DNA from: a bacterium
GTDB lineage: Bacteria; Sysuimicrobiota; Sysuimicrobiia; Sysuimicrobiales; Segetimicrobiaceae
Length of the DNA stretch: 64,000 nt
Reading direction: 5' to 3'
NCBI GenBank assembly: GCA_035308905.1
Contig: DATGFS010000026.1
Coordinates: forward strand, 1-64,000
The translations under genes and the position numbers were made by a program. How positions within the stretch are numbered: the first letter of the stretch is position 1; each line of letters starts with the position of its first letter. Below are positions 16,048-23,316 of this stretch, piece after piece. Under the pieces are notes generated by a model. It saw only the letters and a list, made by a program, of their open reading frames with translations, did not search any database and had not been told where the DNA came from.

Positions 16048-16812
16048 CTAATCGACCGGCGCGTGTTCCTGGTTGTGAGCGCCGGAAACAAAAAGGTCGT
16101 CTCCACTGATTCTTGCCGTGAAGTACCGGCAGTAATCGGTGTGGTGTCTGCCCGTCGCGTCCTCATATCGGACGATCCCAACAAAGTAAATCGCCCTCGT
16201 GTGTTCGAGGATTCTCTCACCTTCTGCGTGAGTTAATATTGGCCCCGCATTGTCGTGTTCAAATGACTCTCCCGGTCGCACGATGCGGTTAGGCGCCACA
16301 TTGCCCATTGCGGCGACTGCCGGAAGAAATTGGTCCCGCCAAAGTCGGTCAGCGAATCGCGTTTCCTCGAAGGGGTCAGACGGGGGGGCGTCGGCGGGAA
16401 GGGCATTGCCGACGGTGTTGACTCGTGCTTCCATATCTCCGCTGTTACGAAGTATAGCCTGGCAGACGATTGGGAATCCGACACTCAGTTGGCCGGGCAA
16501 GAACACTCTCTGCACAGTGATCCTGGCCCCGGTGAGCGGCGGCGAGGGAGTCGGCCTCTGCTGTAGTTCATGCTCTAGTTCCTGATACATTTGATATGGG
16601 ACCGTGATGAATCCGTATAGTAGCGCGGCAACGAACAGCAGAATGGAAACTGCCCAGAGCCAACTGTTGTAATCTCTGCCAGCATGAAGTGCGGCCAGCG
16701 CTCCGAAGATAATTCCGGCGACAAACGCAGCAGCTCGCGTCCAACCGAAAGCGCTCCGAACAGCGCGACGAGCCCATTCCCCGTAGAACTCGTGGGGCGT
16801 CATGCCCAGCAC
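16048..16812 (-). CDS. Two-TM membrane protein with C-terminal beta domain, 254 aa
   Basis: Two hydrophobic helices (TRAAAFVAGIIFGALAALHA and LWAVSILLFVAALLYGFITV) form an N-terminal hairpin, followed by an acidic/Gln-rich linker and a beta-rich domain with QAILRNSGDMEARVNTVG and a C-terminal YEDATGRHHTDYCRYF. The order differs from 12801-13748, but the domain order TM, linker, beta domain and the closing D-x-x/E-x-G...C-R motif are shared. Unrecognised. It is convergent with the DUF2971-like gene, with 22 bp between stops, and lies downstream of the Mrr-like gene on the same strand (54-bp gap). Confidence 0.65.
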   Translation of the reverse strand: MLGMTPHEFYGEWARRAVRSAFGWTRAAAFVAGIIFGALAALHAGRDYNSWLWAVSILLFVAALLYGFITVPYQMYQELEHELQQRPTPSPPLTGARITVQRVFLPGQLSVGFPIVCQAILRNSGDMEARVNTVGNALPADAPPSDPFEETRFADRLWRDQFLPAVAAMGNVAPNRIVRPGESFEHDNAGPILTHAEGERILEHTRAIYFVGIVRYEDATGRHHTDYCRYFTARISGDDLFVSGAHNQEHAPVD

Positions 16813-16865
16813 ATTTACTACTCTCCCCGGCCTTGGTCCTGTGAAAGTACATCGGTACGAAGGGG

Positions 16866-17489
16866 CTACCCGACGGCGCTGGTGGGCTTCTGCTTGGCTC
16901 CGGCCTGGCTATCGCGCTGTAACTGGATCTTGTGGACAAGATCCGTCAATTCGCGTCCGCCAATAAGTGTGACGTGATGTTTCCTCGCGAGGTCGATAGC
17001 CGGGCCGGAGAAATCCGAGGTCGTCACAAAGAGCCCGTGGTCCGCTTTATGGTGGACGGTCATCATGCCGATGAACTGCTGTATGTCTGGCGATCCGACA
17101 CGATGCCCTGGCACGTACCGCTTACATTGCACGACGACCGACTTTCCGCTTTGATCGCGGCAAGTTAGATCGGCCGCAAGGTCCCCTGAGCCACCTACGC
17201 ACCTGACGCTTCGGTAGCCGGTCTCGGCGAGAATGTCCCCGACGCGCCGCTCAAACTCTCGCGGCGTACACGCGAGCAGGTCGCCGAGCGTCCGAATGTG
17301 TTGCAGTCGGCGCTGCCGATCACCTTGAGGAAGCCGGATCCAAAAATACCATGCTCCCGCAGCACCCAGCGCGATCATGAGCACGCTGCCCGTTGTCCAT
17401 CTGTGCGCGAGGGAATTGAGCCCGACGAGCCCACCAGCCATTACAAGGGAGACGAGACCCAACCTGAAGCGGATCTCATCCAGAGCCAT
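16866..17489 (-). CDS. Membrane-anchored Mrr-like restriction endonuclease
   Basis: Two N-terminal hydrophobic helices (about residues 9-27 and 33-52) anchor a cytoplasmic Mrr_cat-type PD-(D/E)XK domain. The domain begins with TPREFERRVGDILAETGYR and has catalytic residues in GDLAADLTC and VVVQCKRY (Asp plus Q-x-K), then VGSPDIQQFIGMM and GLFVTTSDFS. Mrr-type enzymes cleave modified or foreign DNA; a membrane-anchored form may act at the site of DNA entry, an inference. The start ATG overlaps the stop of a small upstream gene (TAATG at 17487-17491), implying coupling. Confidence 0.82.
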   Translation of the reverse strand: MALDEIRFRLGLVSLVMAGGLVGLNSLAHRWTTGSVLMIALGAAGAWYFWIRLPQGDRQRRLQHIRTLGDLLACTPREFERRVGDILAETGYRSVRCVGGSGDLAADLTCRDQSGKSVVVQCKRYVPGHRVGSPDIQQFIGMMTVHHKADHGLFVTTSDFSGPAIDLARKHHVTLIGGRELTDLVHKIQLQRDSQAGAKQKPTSAVG

Positions 17490-17629
17490 TATCTTAGACT
17501 GGCCGCCCAGGCCAAGATCGCGCTGATGAAGACCATCCCAAGCGTCAGCGCAATATACTCAACTGGAAACTTGACGGCGCGTGCTTCGGCGATGGACTCG
17601 CGGCAATCCTCAGCGCCCGGCGTTCGCAC
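17489..17629 (-). CDS. Candidate 46-aa single-TM protein coupled to the nuclease
   Basis: GTG 17629 is preceded by GAGGGG at suitable spacing and opens a frame ending TAA at 17489-17491, overlapping the nuclease ATG. The C-terminal half, VEYIALTLGMVFISAILAWA, is a clear transmembrane helix. It overlaps the end of the upstream 74-codon gene. The frame stays open further upstream, but there it is antagonistic to the better-supported gene. A real small gene is likely but not certain. Confidence 0.42.
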   Translation of the reverse strand: MRTPGAEDCRESIAEARAVKFPVEYIALTLGMVFISAILAWAASLR

Positions 17630-17834
17630 GAAGGATCGCCCCCTCGACCAGTTCGATGACGAGTTCATGGGGCAGGCGTCCCGTCCTGCGGGCCCGTTCT
17701 TCGCAATGCTCAACGACATGAGCCGGGAACCCAAAGGCATCGAGCGACTTCAGTGAAAGGTTGAATTGGGCGCGGTTCCACGCGCCCGCGAGAGACTTGT
17801 CCCGACGTTCGATACGGTCTCCTATGCTCGACAC
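17610..17834 (-). CDS. Small helical protein, 74 aa, upstream of the nuclease
   Basis: GTG 17834 follows GGGGAGGG at good spacing. The sequence is helical and charged, with HVVEHCEERARRTGRLPHEL and VIELVEGAILRANAG, a pattern compatible with a small DNA-binding or antitoxin-like protein (possibly ribbon-helix-helix), though no family is recognised. Its end overlaps the candidate 46-aa membrane protein, which in turn overlaps the Mrr-like nuclease: three compactly overlapping (-) genes, suggesting one functional module. Confidence 0.5.
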   Translation of the reverse strand: MSSIGDRIERRDKSLAGAWNRAQFNLSLKSLDAFGFPAHVVEHCEERARRTGRLPHELVIELVEGAILRANAGR

Positions 17835-18166
17835 CGCCGGACCCTCCCCTCGATAAGTCGGCAGAGTGGATCAATGCCCATCCACCTCGGGTTTTAGACA
17901 ACTCCACAGAAGCCCGTTGTTGCCTCGATGGAGTTAATGCGTAGCCAATGACCCAACGTCTAGTGTTGCTCGCTTACTTGGCAGGGTTGCGGCGAATCGG
18001 GTTTGAAATGAAGGGTTGCAGTCCGAACACTATGACAATAGGCGGAGAGCCGTCAATGTTGGCGACTTTTGCTCTGGTCCTCCGGCTGTGCCTTACCGCC
18101 GTACTTCACGCAGCGATTGCCGTGCTCCGATCAACAGCTCCCTCACTTGGCGCGGACGGCGGAGTC
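17835..18166. other. Intergenic, no supported gene
   Basis: A stretch of about 330 bp between the nuclease module and the terminator of the next (-) operon. A 73-codon open frame on (+) at 17948-18169 lacks a convincing ribosome-binding site and protein-like composition. It probably holds the promoter of the 17834-16866 module on the (-) strand, but no clear -35/-10 pair stands out. Confidence 0.4.
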
Positions 18167-18193
18167 TAAAAATCTCGGCTCTAAAATTAGAGC
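18167..18193 (-). terminator. Rho-independent terminator (-) strand
   Basis: On the (-) strand GCTCTAA and TTAGAGC form a hairpin (18178-18193) followed by CGAGATTTTT. It lies just after the stop of the 58-codon gene at 18206, so it ends that two-gene operon. Confidence 0.65.
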
Positions 18194-18205
18194 GGCCCGT
18201 AACTC

Positions 18206-18382
18206 CTAGGCCAATTTCGATTTCCTCGCCTTCCGCCTCTTCGCTTCACGAGCCTCGACCGCCAGCCTCGCCAACCGCGACCGCTCCTGTGCCGACAGAC
18301 TGCTCATTCGTGCCTTCCCGCCAAGGCGTCCCAACGTGACAGCGGCCGGATTCTTTTTTCTTTTACGCGACGGCCGGGTCAT
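18206..18382 (-). CDS. Small basic KNPAAV-type protein, 58 aa
   Basis: A short gene whose ATG (18382) overlaps the stop of the secreted-protein gene upstream (ATGA, 18379-18382). The product starts MTRPSRKRKKNPAAVTLGRL, continues GGKARMSSLSAQERSRLARL and ends with a basic AVEAREAKRR tail. It shares KRKKNPAAV-S/T-LG-x-LGGK-x-RM and LAVEAREAK with the protein encoded at 19028-19315, so these are paralogues. I recall similar short basic proteins in many genomes, function unknown; a nucleic-acid-binding role is plausible from charge. Confidence 0.7.
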   Translation of the reverse strand: MTRPSRKRKKNPAAVTLGRLGGKARMSSLSAQERSRLARLAVEAREAKRRKARKSKLA

Positions 18383-18915
18383 CGTACAGCGACCACGATC
18401 ACGGTCTCGCTCCGGTCCAAGTCATAAATGAGGAACTCCACACCCTTGAACACAAGTAAGTGCGCGGCGTGCTTCCCTTGGTCATCGACGTAGGTGTTGT
18501 CCACGCTCGTCGGTTTTCCCATCGCAGCGAGAACCTGCCGTTCTGTTGATCCGTAGTGCAGGCCACTCGGCGTTAGATATTGCGGAGCGTAATGGGCGGC
18601 GACCCACACAATGGTTCCGGACGAATCTGCAACGGCGAAGAGACCGTGCGCGCTTGTCACGCTATTTCCGCCCAACTCCGTAATGTCGAACCAGTAATAC
18701 CGAGTTTCCCCACGAACCTTCTTGTCCGGCAGCACAGTTTTTGGCTGACCCATTGCTGCCACGGCGTCGGTGATAGACATGCCGATCTTCAGCGGACCAA
18801 TTCGGTCTCCGGGAATGATTTGATGGTCGTCTGATACGGACTGTGCGGCAGCAGCGCCAACAACGACAGCGCAGGCAAGCAGTAGAGCGACTGTGATGAA
18901 CGCAAACGCCTTCAT
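18379..18915 (-). CDS. Secreted protein with duplicated BamE/SmpA-like unit, 178 aa
   Basis: ATG 18915 follows GAGGAGGG at ideal spacing and gives a Sec signal peptide (MKAFAFITVALLLACAVVVG, then AAAAQS cleavage region). The mature part contains two similar units: GPLKIGMSITDAVAAMGQPK and LHYGSTERQVLAAMGKPTS, each of the G-x-x-x-G-M/S-x-x-x-V-x-x-x-M/L-G-x-P type seen in BamE/SmpA-like proteins. It is probably extracytoplasmic and protein- or envelope-binding. It heads an operon with the small basic protein that overlaps its stop. Confidence 0.7.
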   Translation of the reverse strand: MKAFAFITVALLLACAVVVGAAAAQSVSDDHQIIPGDRIGPLKIGMSITDAVAAMGQPKTVLPDKKVRGETRYYWFDITELGGNSVTSAHGLFAVADSSGTIVWVAAHYAPQYLTPSGLHYGSTERQVLAAMGKPTSVDNTYVDDQGKHAAHLLVFKGVEFLIYDLDRSETVIVVAVR

Positions 18916-19027
18916 GGGCTTTCCCTCCTCGTGTTCCTGGAAACCAATCAAAGCAGTTGGATCGAGGCAAGCGGTTGGATGACACCAGCCAGTAGACAGC
19001 CGCTTGTCACTGTGTGCGATACTATGG

Positions 19028-19315
19028 TTAGCAGTTTTGCACCGCAGCGACGAGCCGTAGACCTCTCAGGGGTCTGCGGCTTTTTCTTTTGGGAGCCAAT
19101 GAGCCGAGAGGGGGACAGATGGAGACTCCAATCACGACACGGCCCAGCCAGTAGACAAGATCCTGTAACACTTTCGCCCGCCCCTTCGCTTCACGAGCCT
19201 CGACCGCCAACTTCCCCAACTCCGACTTCTGCTTATCTGTCATCCCTCGCATCCTGGACTTGCCTCCCAAACTCCCAAGCGAGACAGCAGCCGGGTTCTT
19301 TTTCCGTTTACGCAT
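19028..19315 (-). CDS. Small basic KNPAAV-type protein, up to 95 aa
   Basis: The first 46 residues (MRKRKKNPAAVSLGSLGGK, then SRMRGMTDKQKSELGKLAVEAREAKGR) are paralogous to the protein at 18206-18382. The remainder, VLQDLVYWLGRVVIGVSICPP and a basic tail, has no counterpart there and runs across a (+)-strand terminator-like hairpin, so the C-terminal half may be a readthrough extension after loss of the original stop. The ATG is preceded by AGAGGAG. Function unknown. Confidence 0.6.
   Translation of the reverse strand: MRKRKKNPAAVSLGSLGGKSRMRGMTDKQKSELGKLAVEAREAKGRAKVLQDLVYWLGRVVIGVSICPPLGSLAPKRKSRRPLRGLRLVAAVQNC
19055..19090 (+). terminator. Rho-independent terminator (+) strand
   Basis: CCGTAGACC and GGTCTGCGG form a 9-bp stem (one G-T pair) with loop TCTCAGG, followed by CTTTTTCTTTT. 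No protein gene on the (+) strand ends here, so it may terminate a short untranslated RNA starting in the 18.93-19.05 kb gap between two (-) genes. Confidence 0.65.
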
Positions 19316-19553
19316 TACTGCGTCTCCTCTCGTTCATCGGCCATGCCGCCCTGGTTGGGCAAGCCGGTTGTCGGGGACGCCTTCGAATTGACAACCGGGG
19401 TGGTCCATGAGATACTTGGCCTTGAGAAACTGTCATTTTTTCCGTACCTCGCAGTTCTGTACTCGCAATACCCCGTACTAGAACCACTCATAGCAACCAG
19501 CCTCCAAGGCAAAGACCATTGGTCTTACGCTTGGATTCCTTCGGGGTATCGCC

Positions 19554-19901
19554 ATGCCTTCAGGGCACAGCACAGCGCGCCGTCAACGTCAACGGCTCCG
19601 GAAACGGATTGAAGAACTGCGAGAACAGGCAGCGGGTGGAGATGTGCGTGCCCAAATAAAACTTCGGTGTCTTGAGAAACATCAGGAGGCGGCCCGGCTG
19701 ATGCGCGTCGCCAAGTCAAATCAAATCGCCCGTGCCTCTCGCGCTGCGTCGAGGGCGGTGCTTGGGGAACTGAACCGGCTCCCGATTGTTTCAGAGTTCT
19801 CCGGAGAAGAGTCGGTGTTGCTCGATCTTCCGACACTGTCATTTGTACGGGCTCAGTGTTGCCGCGTGCCAAACAACTGGCCGACAAAGCAACCGGGCTA
19901 A
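19554..19901 (+). CDS. Small basic helical protein, 115 aa
   Basis: The N-terminal 70 residues are strongly basic and helical (ARRQRQRLRKRIEELREQA, RAQIKLRCLEKHQEAARLM), compatible with nucleic-acid binding; the C-terminal part is hydrophobic-mixed. No family recognised. It is the first of a (+) series in the element's right half (19554, 19918, 20554, 20823), with a 16-bp gap to the next gene, which has its own strong Shine-Dalgarno. This begins the apparent maintenance region of the element. Confidence 0.55.
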   Translation: MPSGHSTARRQRQRLRKRIEELREQAAGGDVRAQIKLRCLEKHQEAARLMRVAKSNQIARASRAASRAVLGELNRLPIVSEFSGEESVLLDLPTLSFVRAQCCRVPNNWPTKQPG

Positions 19902-19917
19902 GAGGGAGGAAATCGGA

Positions 19918-20478
19918 ATGGAAAAGATGCTGTATACCACAGCGGATGCGGCCCGTCGAATTGGCCTCGCACAGGAGTATCTCGTGCGCTTGTGCCAGTC
20001 GGAGAAAGTGCCTTCAGTGAGTGTTCCCGGTGCAGGCGGAACCCGACGCGCGGACGGACATCCGAACCATTGGTATCTGCTGACGCCGGAAGTCGTTGCT
20101 GCAGCCGTGGCGTTCAAGGCGACCGGCGGTCGGTTCTTTGGAGGCCAGTTCATTGAGTTTCTGAGGGGCGAGGGCATGTCCACACAGAGCCTTCACCGCA
20201 CGCTGCTTACCCCAACCAACGTGAGAGACCTGCTCCACGTCCCCTACATCGTCATCGTCGATGCGGCCTTGCGTGGCGAGTTGCCGGGGACCGTGACCCT
20301 CAGCAACGGACAGACCCTATTTTCCGAGGAAGCCATCGCGGCGCTCAAAATCATTCAGGCAAGTGGTCAACTATCGCCACACGCCTTCAGACGGTCGCAA
20401 GCGGTTCGAAGGATCCGTCACAGCAGCGCACCAGTCGAGCAGGTCGAAGCACTGGTCGCTGCGGCCAGCACCAAGTAA
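19918..20478 (+). CDS. DNA-binding protein with two MerR/excisionase-like helix-turn-helix units
   Basis: ATG 19918 follows GGGAGGA. Residues 5-60 (LYTTADAARRIGLAQEYLVR, then a basic loop and HWYLLTPEVV) match an excisionase/MerR-type winged helix. Residues about 95-140 (LTPTNVRDLLHVPYIVIVDA, LSNGQTLFSEEAI) look like a second unit of the same type. The 186-residue protein would be a dual-HTH DNA binder: candidate excisionase, partition or copy-control protein. It lies upstream of the small protein at 20554 and the HTH protein at 20823, close to the iteron array. Confidence 0.65.
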   Translation: MEKMLYTTADAARRIGLAQEYLVRLCQSEKVPSVSVPGAGGTRRADGHPNHWYLLTPEVVAAAVAFKATGGRFFGGQFIEFLRGEGMSTQSLHRTLLTPTNVRDLLHVPYIVIVDAALRGELPGTVTLSNGQTLFSEEAIAALKIIQASGQLSPHAFRRSQAVRRIRHSSAPVEQVEALVAAASTK

Positions 20479-20553
20479 CCCTGCACCAGCGAACCCGCAC
20501 CCCAGCATCCAACTTGGCCCCGGCAAGCGTATCCGGGAGAAAGGAATATCCCT

Positions 20554-20784
20554 ATGTGGACTGTTGTCTTGCTGGACTCTTCGTCCGGCAAGGAACTTCT
20601 GCGATATAGCGACCGAGACCGTATTAGAGCCGCGCTTGGAGTGCTTCGGTTCATGGACAAAGACCTTGACCGTCGCCTTGACGCGATTGGAAAGTCCACG
20701 CGCGTGAACTCCGCCTCCCATCCTGACAGGCCAGTGAACGGCCTGGAAAGCGAGCACACCAATGGAGCGCCAAGCGCACGATAA
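20554..20784 (+). CDS. Small beta-beta-alpha protein, 76 aa
   Basis: Start ATG follows GGGAGAAAGGA. The first 40 residues (MWTVVLLDSSSGKELLRYSD then IRAALGVLRFMDKDL) read as two strands and a helix; similar N-termini occur in the proteins at 24360 and 25021, suggesting a small family restricted to this element. The C-terminal half is polar and probably disordered. No known family recognised; no catalytic motif. Confidence 0.6.
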   Translation: MWTVVLLDSSSGKELLRYSDRDRIRAALGVLRFMDKDLDRRLDAIGKSTRVNSASHPDRPVNGLESEHTNGAPSAR

Positions 20785-20822
20785 AAGCGAGTATCGAACA
20801 CCTCGGAATAGCGAGAAGCACC

Positions 20823-21122
20823 ATGAGTAACAGGTGCATGAGGGCAGTGTGGGAGCACTCAATGGCTAAGGGGCCTGAACTGCTGATGCTTATTGCCCTT
20901 GCTGATCGTGCCGACGACAAAGACTGGACCGTGTGGATGGGCAAAAATGGGCTTGCCAAAAAGACCCGCATGTCTCGGGCATCTATAACCCGTTACCTAA
21001 GGGCCGCAACCGAACGGGGCGAACTGAAGAGGGTTGAGCAGCATTGGGGCAGGTATCACACCACCCTCCGTACGGTTATGCCAAAATATGCACCCTCGCA
21101 ACCCAATGCGACAAGACAGTAA
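20823..21122 (+). CDS. Helix-turn-helix protein, replication-initiator-like N-terminus, 99 aa
   Basis: Residues 18-75 (GPELLMLIALADRADDKDW, WMGKNGLAKKTRMSRASITRYLRAATERGEL) form a winged helix of the type found at the N-termini of phage and plasmid replication proteins (the GLAKKTRMSRASITRYL segment is the HTH). At 99 residues it is only the DNA-binding domain. Immediately downstream lies an array of four palindromic repeats, a classic arrangement for an initiator or autoregulator and its binding sites. ATG 20823 lacks a strong Shine-Dalgarno; ATG 20862 is an alternative. Confidence 0.65.
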   Translation: MSNRCMRAVWEHSMAKGPELLMLIALADRADDKDWTVWMGKNGLAKKTRMSRASITRYLRAATERGELKRVEQHWGRYHTTLRTVMPKYAPSQPNATRQ

Positions 21123-21136
21123 GCCAAGGACGCTAG

Positions 21137-21236
21137 TTACTAGGCTCACAAGGTGAGCCCATCTACTAGGCTCAATTTGAGCCCCCATGGGCTCATAACC
21201 GTGAGCCCGTTACTAGGCTCATAAGGTGAGCCTCTA
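21137..21236. repeat. Array of four palindromic iteron-like repeats
   Basis: Four inverted repeats GGCTCA-N(3-6)-TGAGCC occur at 21144-21160, 21170-21184, 21191-21208 and 21217-21233; three are preceded by TACTA. Spacing between centres is about 23-26 bp, roughly two helix turns, so sites face the same side of DNA. Likely binding sites for a dimeric protein, plausibly the HTH protein ending 15 bp upstream; a replication origin or operator is inferred. Confidence 0.75.
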
Positions 21237-22096
21237 TAACCAAGAAGATACCAAGGAAGTACTCTGCCGCGCAAAAACGCGCGGGGCGCTTCGCGCCGTG
21301 ACCACCAACCGAGTGACGAGGTCACGGGCTAAGGACGCCGTCAAGGTTGCCGTCACGGAGGGGCCCGCATGGAGCGCGACGCGATGGTTTACACGTTAAC
21401 CAATGGTTTCGCCCCCTGTACTGAGTTACCTGATCCTGGCGCCTGCACCCCGATTCCATAAGGGAGAAAGAGCAGGTGGCCCATGAATGTCGCACACGCG
21501 AACGCACATAACCACTCTGTCCTCGAAAGCACGCGTCGGGATCTGGCTATCAGGAGATTGGCACATAGGCGCAGCGACCTGTGTGCGTTGCGATAAAGCT
21601 GGTCACGGCGGTCCGAGGCGCGACATTTGGGATTTGTTTGACCAACGAGGAGGGCGTTATCGAAGTCTGCGCGATACACGACTCGTGTGCCGAGGAAATG
21701 AGCAATCTCTTCCTGGTGGGGATGGGTCACTAGGACCTGTGTGTGATACTGCCATAGTAACCCAGTGGCAACAAAGGCCGTCTGTGATACTCCGTGGTTT
21801 CCCGATCAGTCTTTACGTCCTGGTTCGCACCTCGCGCCCCGGTCTGCGGCCCGTATGCCGTATGCGTTAGGGATTCTCGTAGTGGGAGTAGAGGTAGAGA
21901 TGTCAGGGGAATGTTTTCAGGGACTGCTATAGTTACCCATGAAATAGACAGGCTTGGTCCAAACGCTCATCATTAGCCCCTTTGCCCTGCCCTTCCCTCT
22001 GCCCAACGCGGTCACGTCACTGGTAGAAAAATCCGTGTGATTCGATCCCGGTAGCGGAATCGAGTCGTTGGACCCAGAGCACCGTCTCAACATGCT
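21237..22096. other. Long intergenic region, possible origin or untranslated RNA
   Basis: About 860 bp without a convincing gene. It begins with two adjacent hairpins near 21267-21300 (CCGCGC/GCGCGG around AAAAA, then GGCGC-TTCG-CGCC). Open frames such as 113 codons on (-) at 21389-21730 lack ribosome-binding sites and protein-like composition. The words TGTGATAC and CTGTGATAC recur (about 21740 and 21783). Position between an iteron array and the recombinase suggests replication or regulatory DNA. Confidence 0.4.
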
Positions 22097-22846
22097 TTAC
22101 CGGCCTGCACGCTTGTCTTTGCCCTGGTCGGTCTCCATGTGGGGGCCATAGAGCCGAGTATTCTTGGTGATGTACTGAATCTGTCGCACCGCCCAACGCC
22201 TCCCCGTCTGCGTTCTGATCCGGTCGGCGTTCAGGGCGGCGGCGATTCCTCGAAGGCTTGTGCCCCGAGCCCGCATGGTGTAGATTCGCCGCACGATCTC
22301 CAGTTGACGAAGGTTTGGCTTGAGGCGCTTGCCGTCCCGAGAGAATCCAAACGGCGTCGGGCCATAGACTCGGCCTTCTTCACGCAACTTGGCGAGTGCG
22401 TCGGTGGTTCGGGCCGAGACCTGGCGCTGTTCGAACTCCGCGAACGTTCCAAGCATCGACACCATGGCTGCGCCCATCGGGGAATCGGTATCGAAGGACT
22501 CGGTGAGACTGACCAGCGCCACCTTTCGTTTTTGGAACTCACGAATGAGCGTCAGCAGGTCATACAGGCTCCGACTGAGCCGGTCGATCTTGAAGACCAA
22601 CACCGCGTTGATCTTGCGGGCTCGAACATCCTCCCGCAGTTGGTCGAGGGCATCGCGGCGAGTCGTCTTCGCGGAGACTCCCGCGTCCGTGTAGACCTTG
22701 ACGATGCGCCATTCACGTATCTTGGCGTACTCGCGCAACCGGCTCTCCTGTAGCGCCAGGCTGACGCCGGTGTTCTTCTGCTCCTCGGTCGAGACGCGGC
22801 AGTAAATACCGACGCGTGTCTTGCCGTCTTGCTCAATCGGACCCAT
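22097..22846 (-). CDS. Serine recombinase (resolvase/invertase family), 249 aa
   Basis: N-terminal resolvase domain with the nucleophilic Ser in YCRVSTEEQ near residue 18, then AKTTRRDALDQL, VLVFKIDRLSRSL (the DRLSR arginines) and MGAAMVSMLGTFAEFEQRQVS. A short recombinase-type domain follows (GPTPFGFSRDGKRLKPN..., EIVRRIYTMRARGTSLRGIAAALN). At 249 residues it is longer than simple resolvases and much shorter than large serine integrases, so a role in resolution or inversion is likelier than the integration itself. The ATG is preceded by GGAGGAG. Confidence 0.9.
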   Translation of the reverse strand: MGPIEQDGKTRVGIYCRVSTEEQKNTGVSLALQESRLREYAKIREWRIVKVYTDAGVSAKTTRRDALDQLREDVRARKINAVLVFKIDRLSRSLYDLLTLIREFQKRKVALVSLTESFDTDSPMGAAMVSMLGTFAEFEQRQVSARTTDALAKLREEGRVYGPTPFGFSRDGKRLKPNLRQLEIVRRIYTMRARGTSLRGIAAALNADRIRTQTGRRWAVRQIQYITKNTRLYGPHMETDQGKDKRAGR

Positions 22847-22931
22847 TGTTGCTCCTCCTTCTCTTTGGTGCGGCCTCTGTTCAGGGACAGGGAGCCTGCG
22901 CGATACAGGCTCCTAGTCTCCGGCCAGGCGG

Positions 22932-23177
22932 CTAGTTGACGCCTCCGTCTCCGATCAAGGGCACTCGGCACATAATCGACTTGGCGAACGCAAGCGCGTC
23001 GGCGAACGTCTCAAAGTCTTTGGCGTAGTGCTCAGCCAGTGTGAACACTTCAACCACATAGCGCACGGGGCTGCGCCCCTCTCGCATGAACACTGAGGGG
23101 TTCTCGTAGATCACGGCCTTCGCGCTATCCGTCTTCCAGACATCGCGCACGGTCCACGAACTCCAAAAGCGTTCCAT
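22932..23177 (-). CDS. Small hypothetical protein, 81 aa
   Basis: ATG 23177 follows GGAGGCCACA. The protein begins MERFWSSWTVRDVWKTDSAK and contains VFMREGRSPVRYVVEVFTLAEH, then FETFADALAFAKSIM; it reads as an alpha/beta fold with two or three strands and a C-terminal helix. No family recognised. It lies between the clamp gene (140 bp upstream on the same strand) and the serine recombinase (85 bp downstream), probably in one transcript with them. Confidence 0.6.
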   Translation of the reverse strand: MERFWSSWTVRDVWKTDSAKAVIYENPSVFMREGRSPVRYVVEVFTLAEHYAKDFETFADALAFAKSIMCRVPLIGDGGVN

Positions 23178-23316
23178 TGTGGCCTCCCTCCGCGAAGGGA
23201 AAGAAAGGCCCGGCGTAGCGTCTGGCGAAGCCTCTGACTTGGCCGCATCGGCGAGCCTCCTCTCCCGAGTCGTTCTCCCAAGGGCGCTTGTGACTGGTTG
23301 CGTTGCTGGTGCGGCC

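Noticed and set aside
17948-18169. 73-codon open frame on the (+) strand
   Set aside because: No Shine-Dalgarno, no recognisable domain, and it runs into the terminator of the opposite-strand operon.
19315-19512. 65-codon (-) frame ending TAATG at the KNPAAV gene
   Set aside because: Composition is not protein-like and the downstream gene already has its own AGAGGAG Shine-Dalgarno inside this frame.
21137-21236. CRISPR array
   Set aside because: The repeats are short palindromes with tiny variable spacers, only four copies, and no cas genes are near; iterons or operators fit better.
21389-21730. 113-codon open frame on the (-) strand
   Set aside because: No ribosome-binding site, no protein-like hydrophobic pattern, and it overlaps hairpins and repeated words typical of non-coding DNA.
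22097-22846. Large serine integrase responsible for the insertion
   Set aside because: It is only 249 residues, and the tRNA attachment sites are typical of the tyrosine integrase encoded at 26828.
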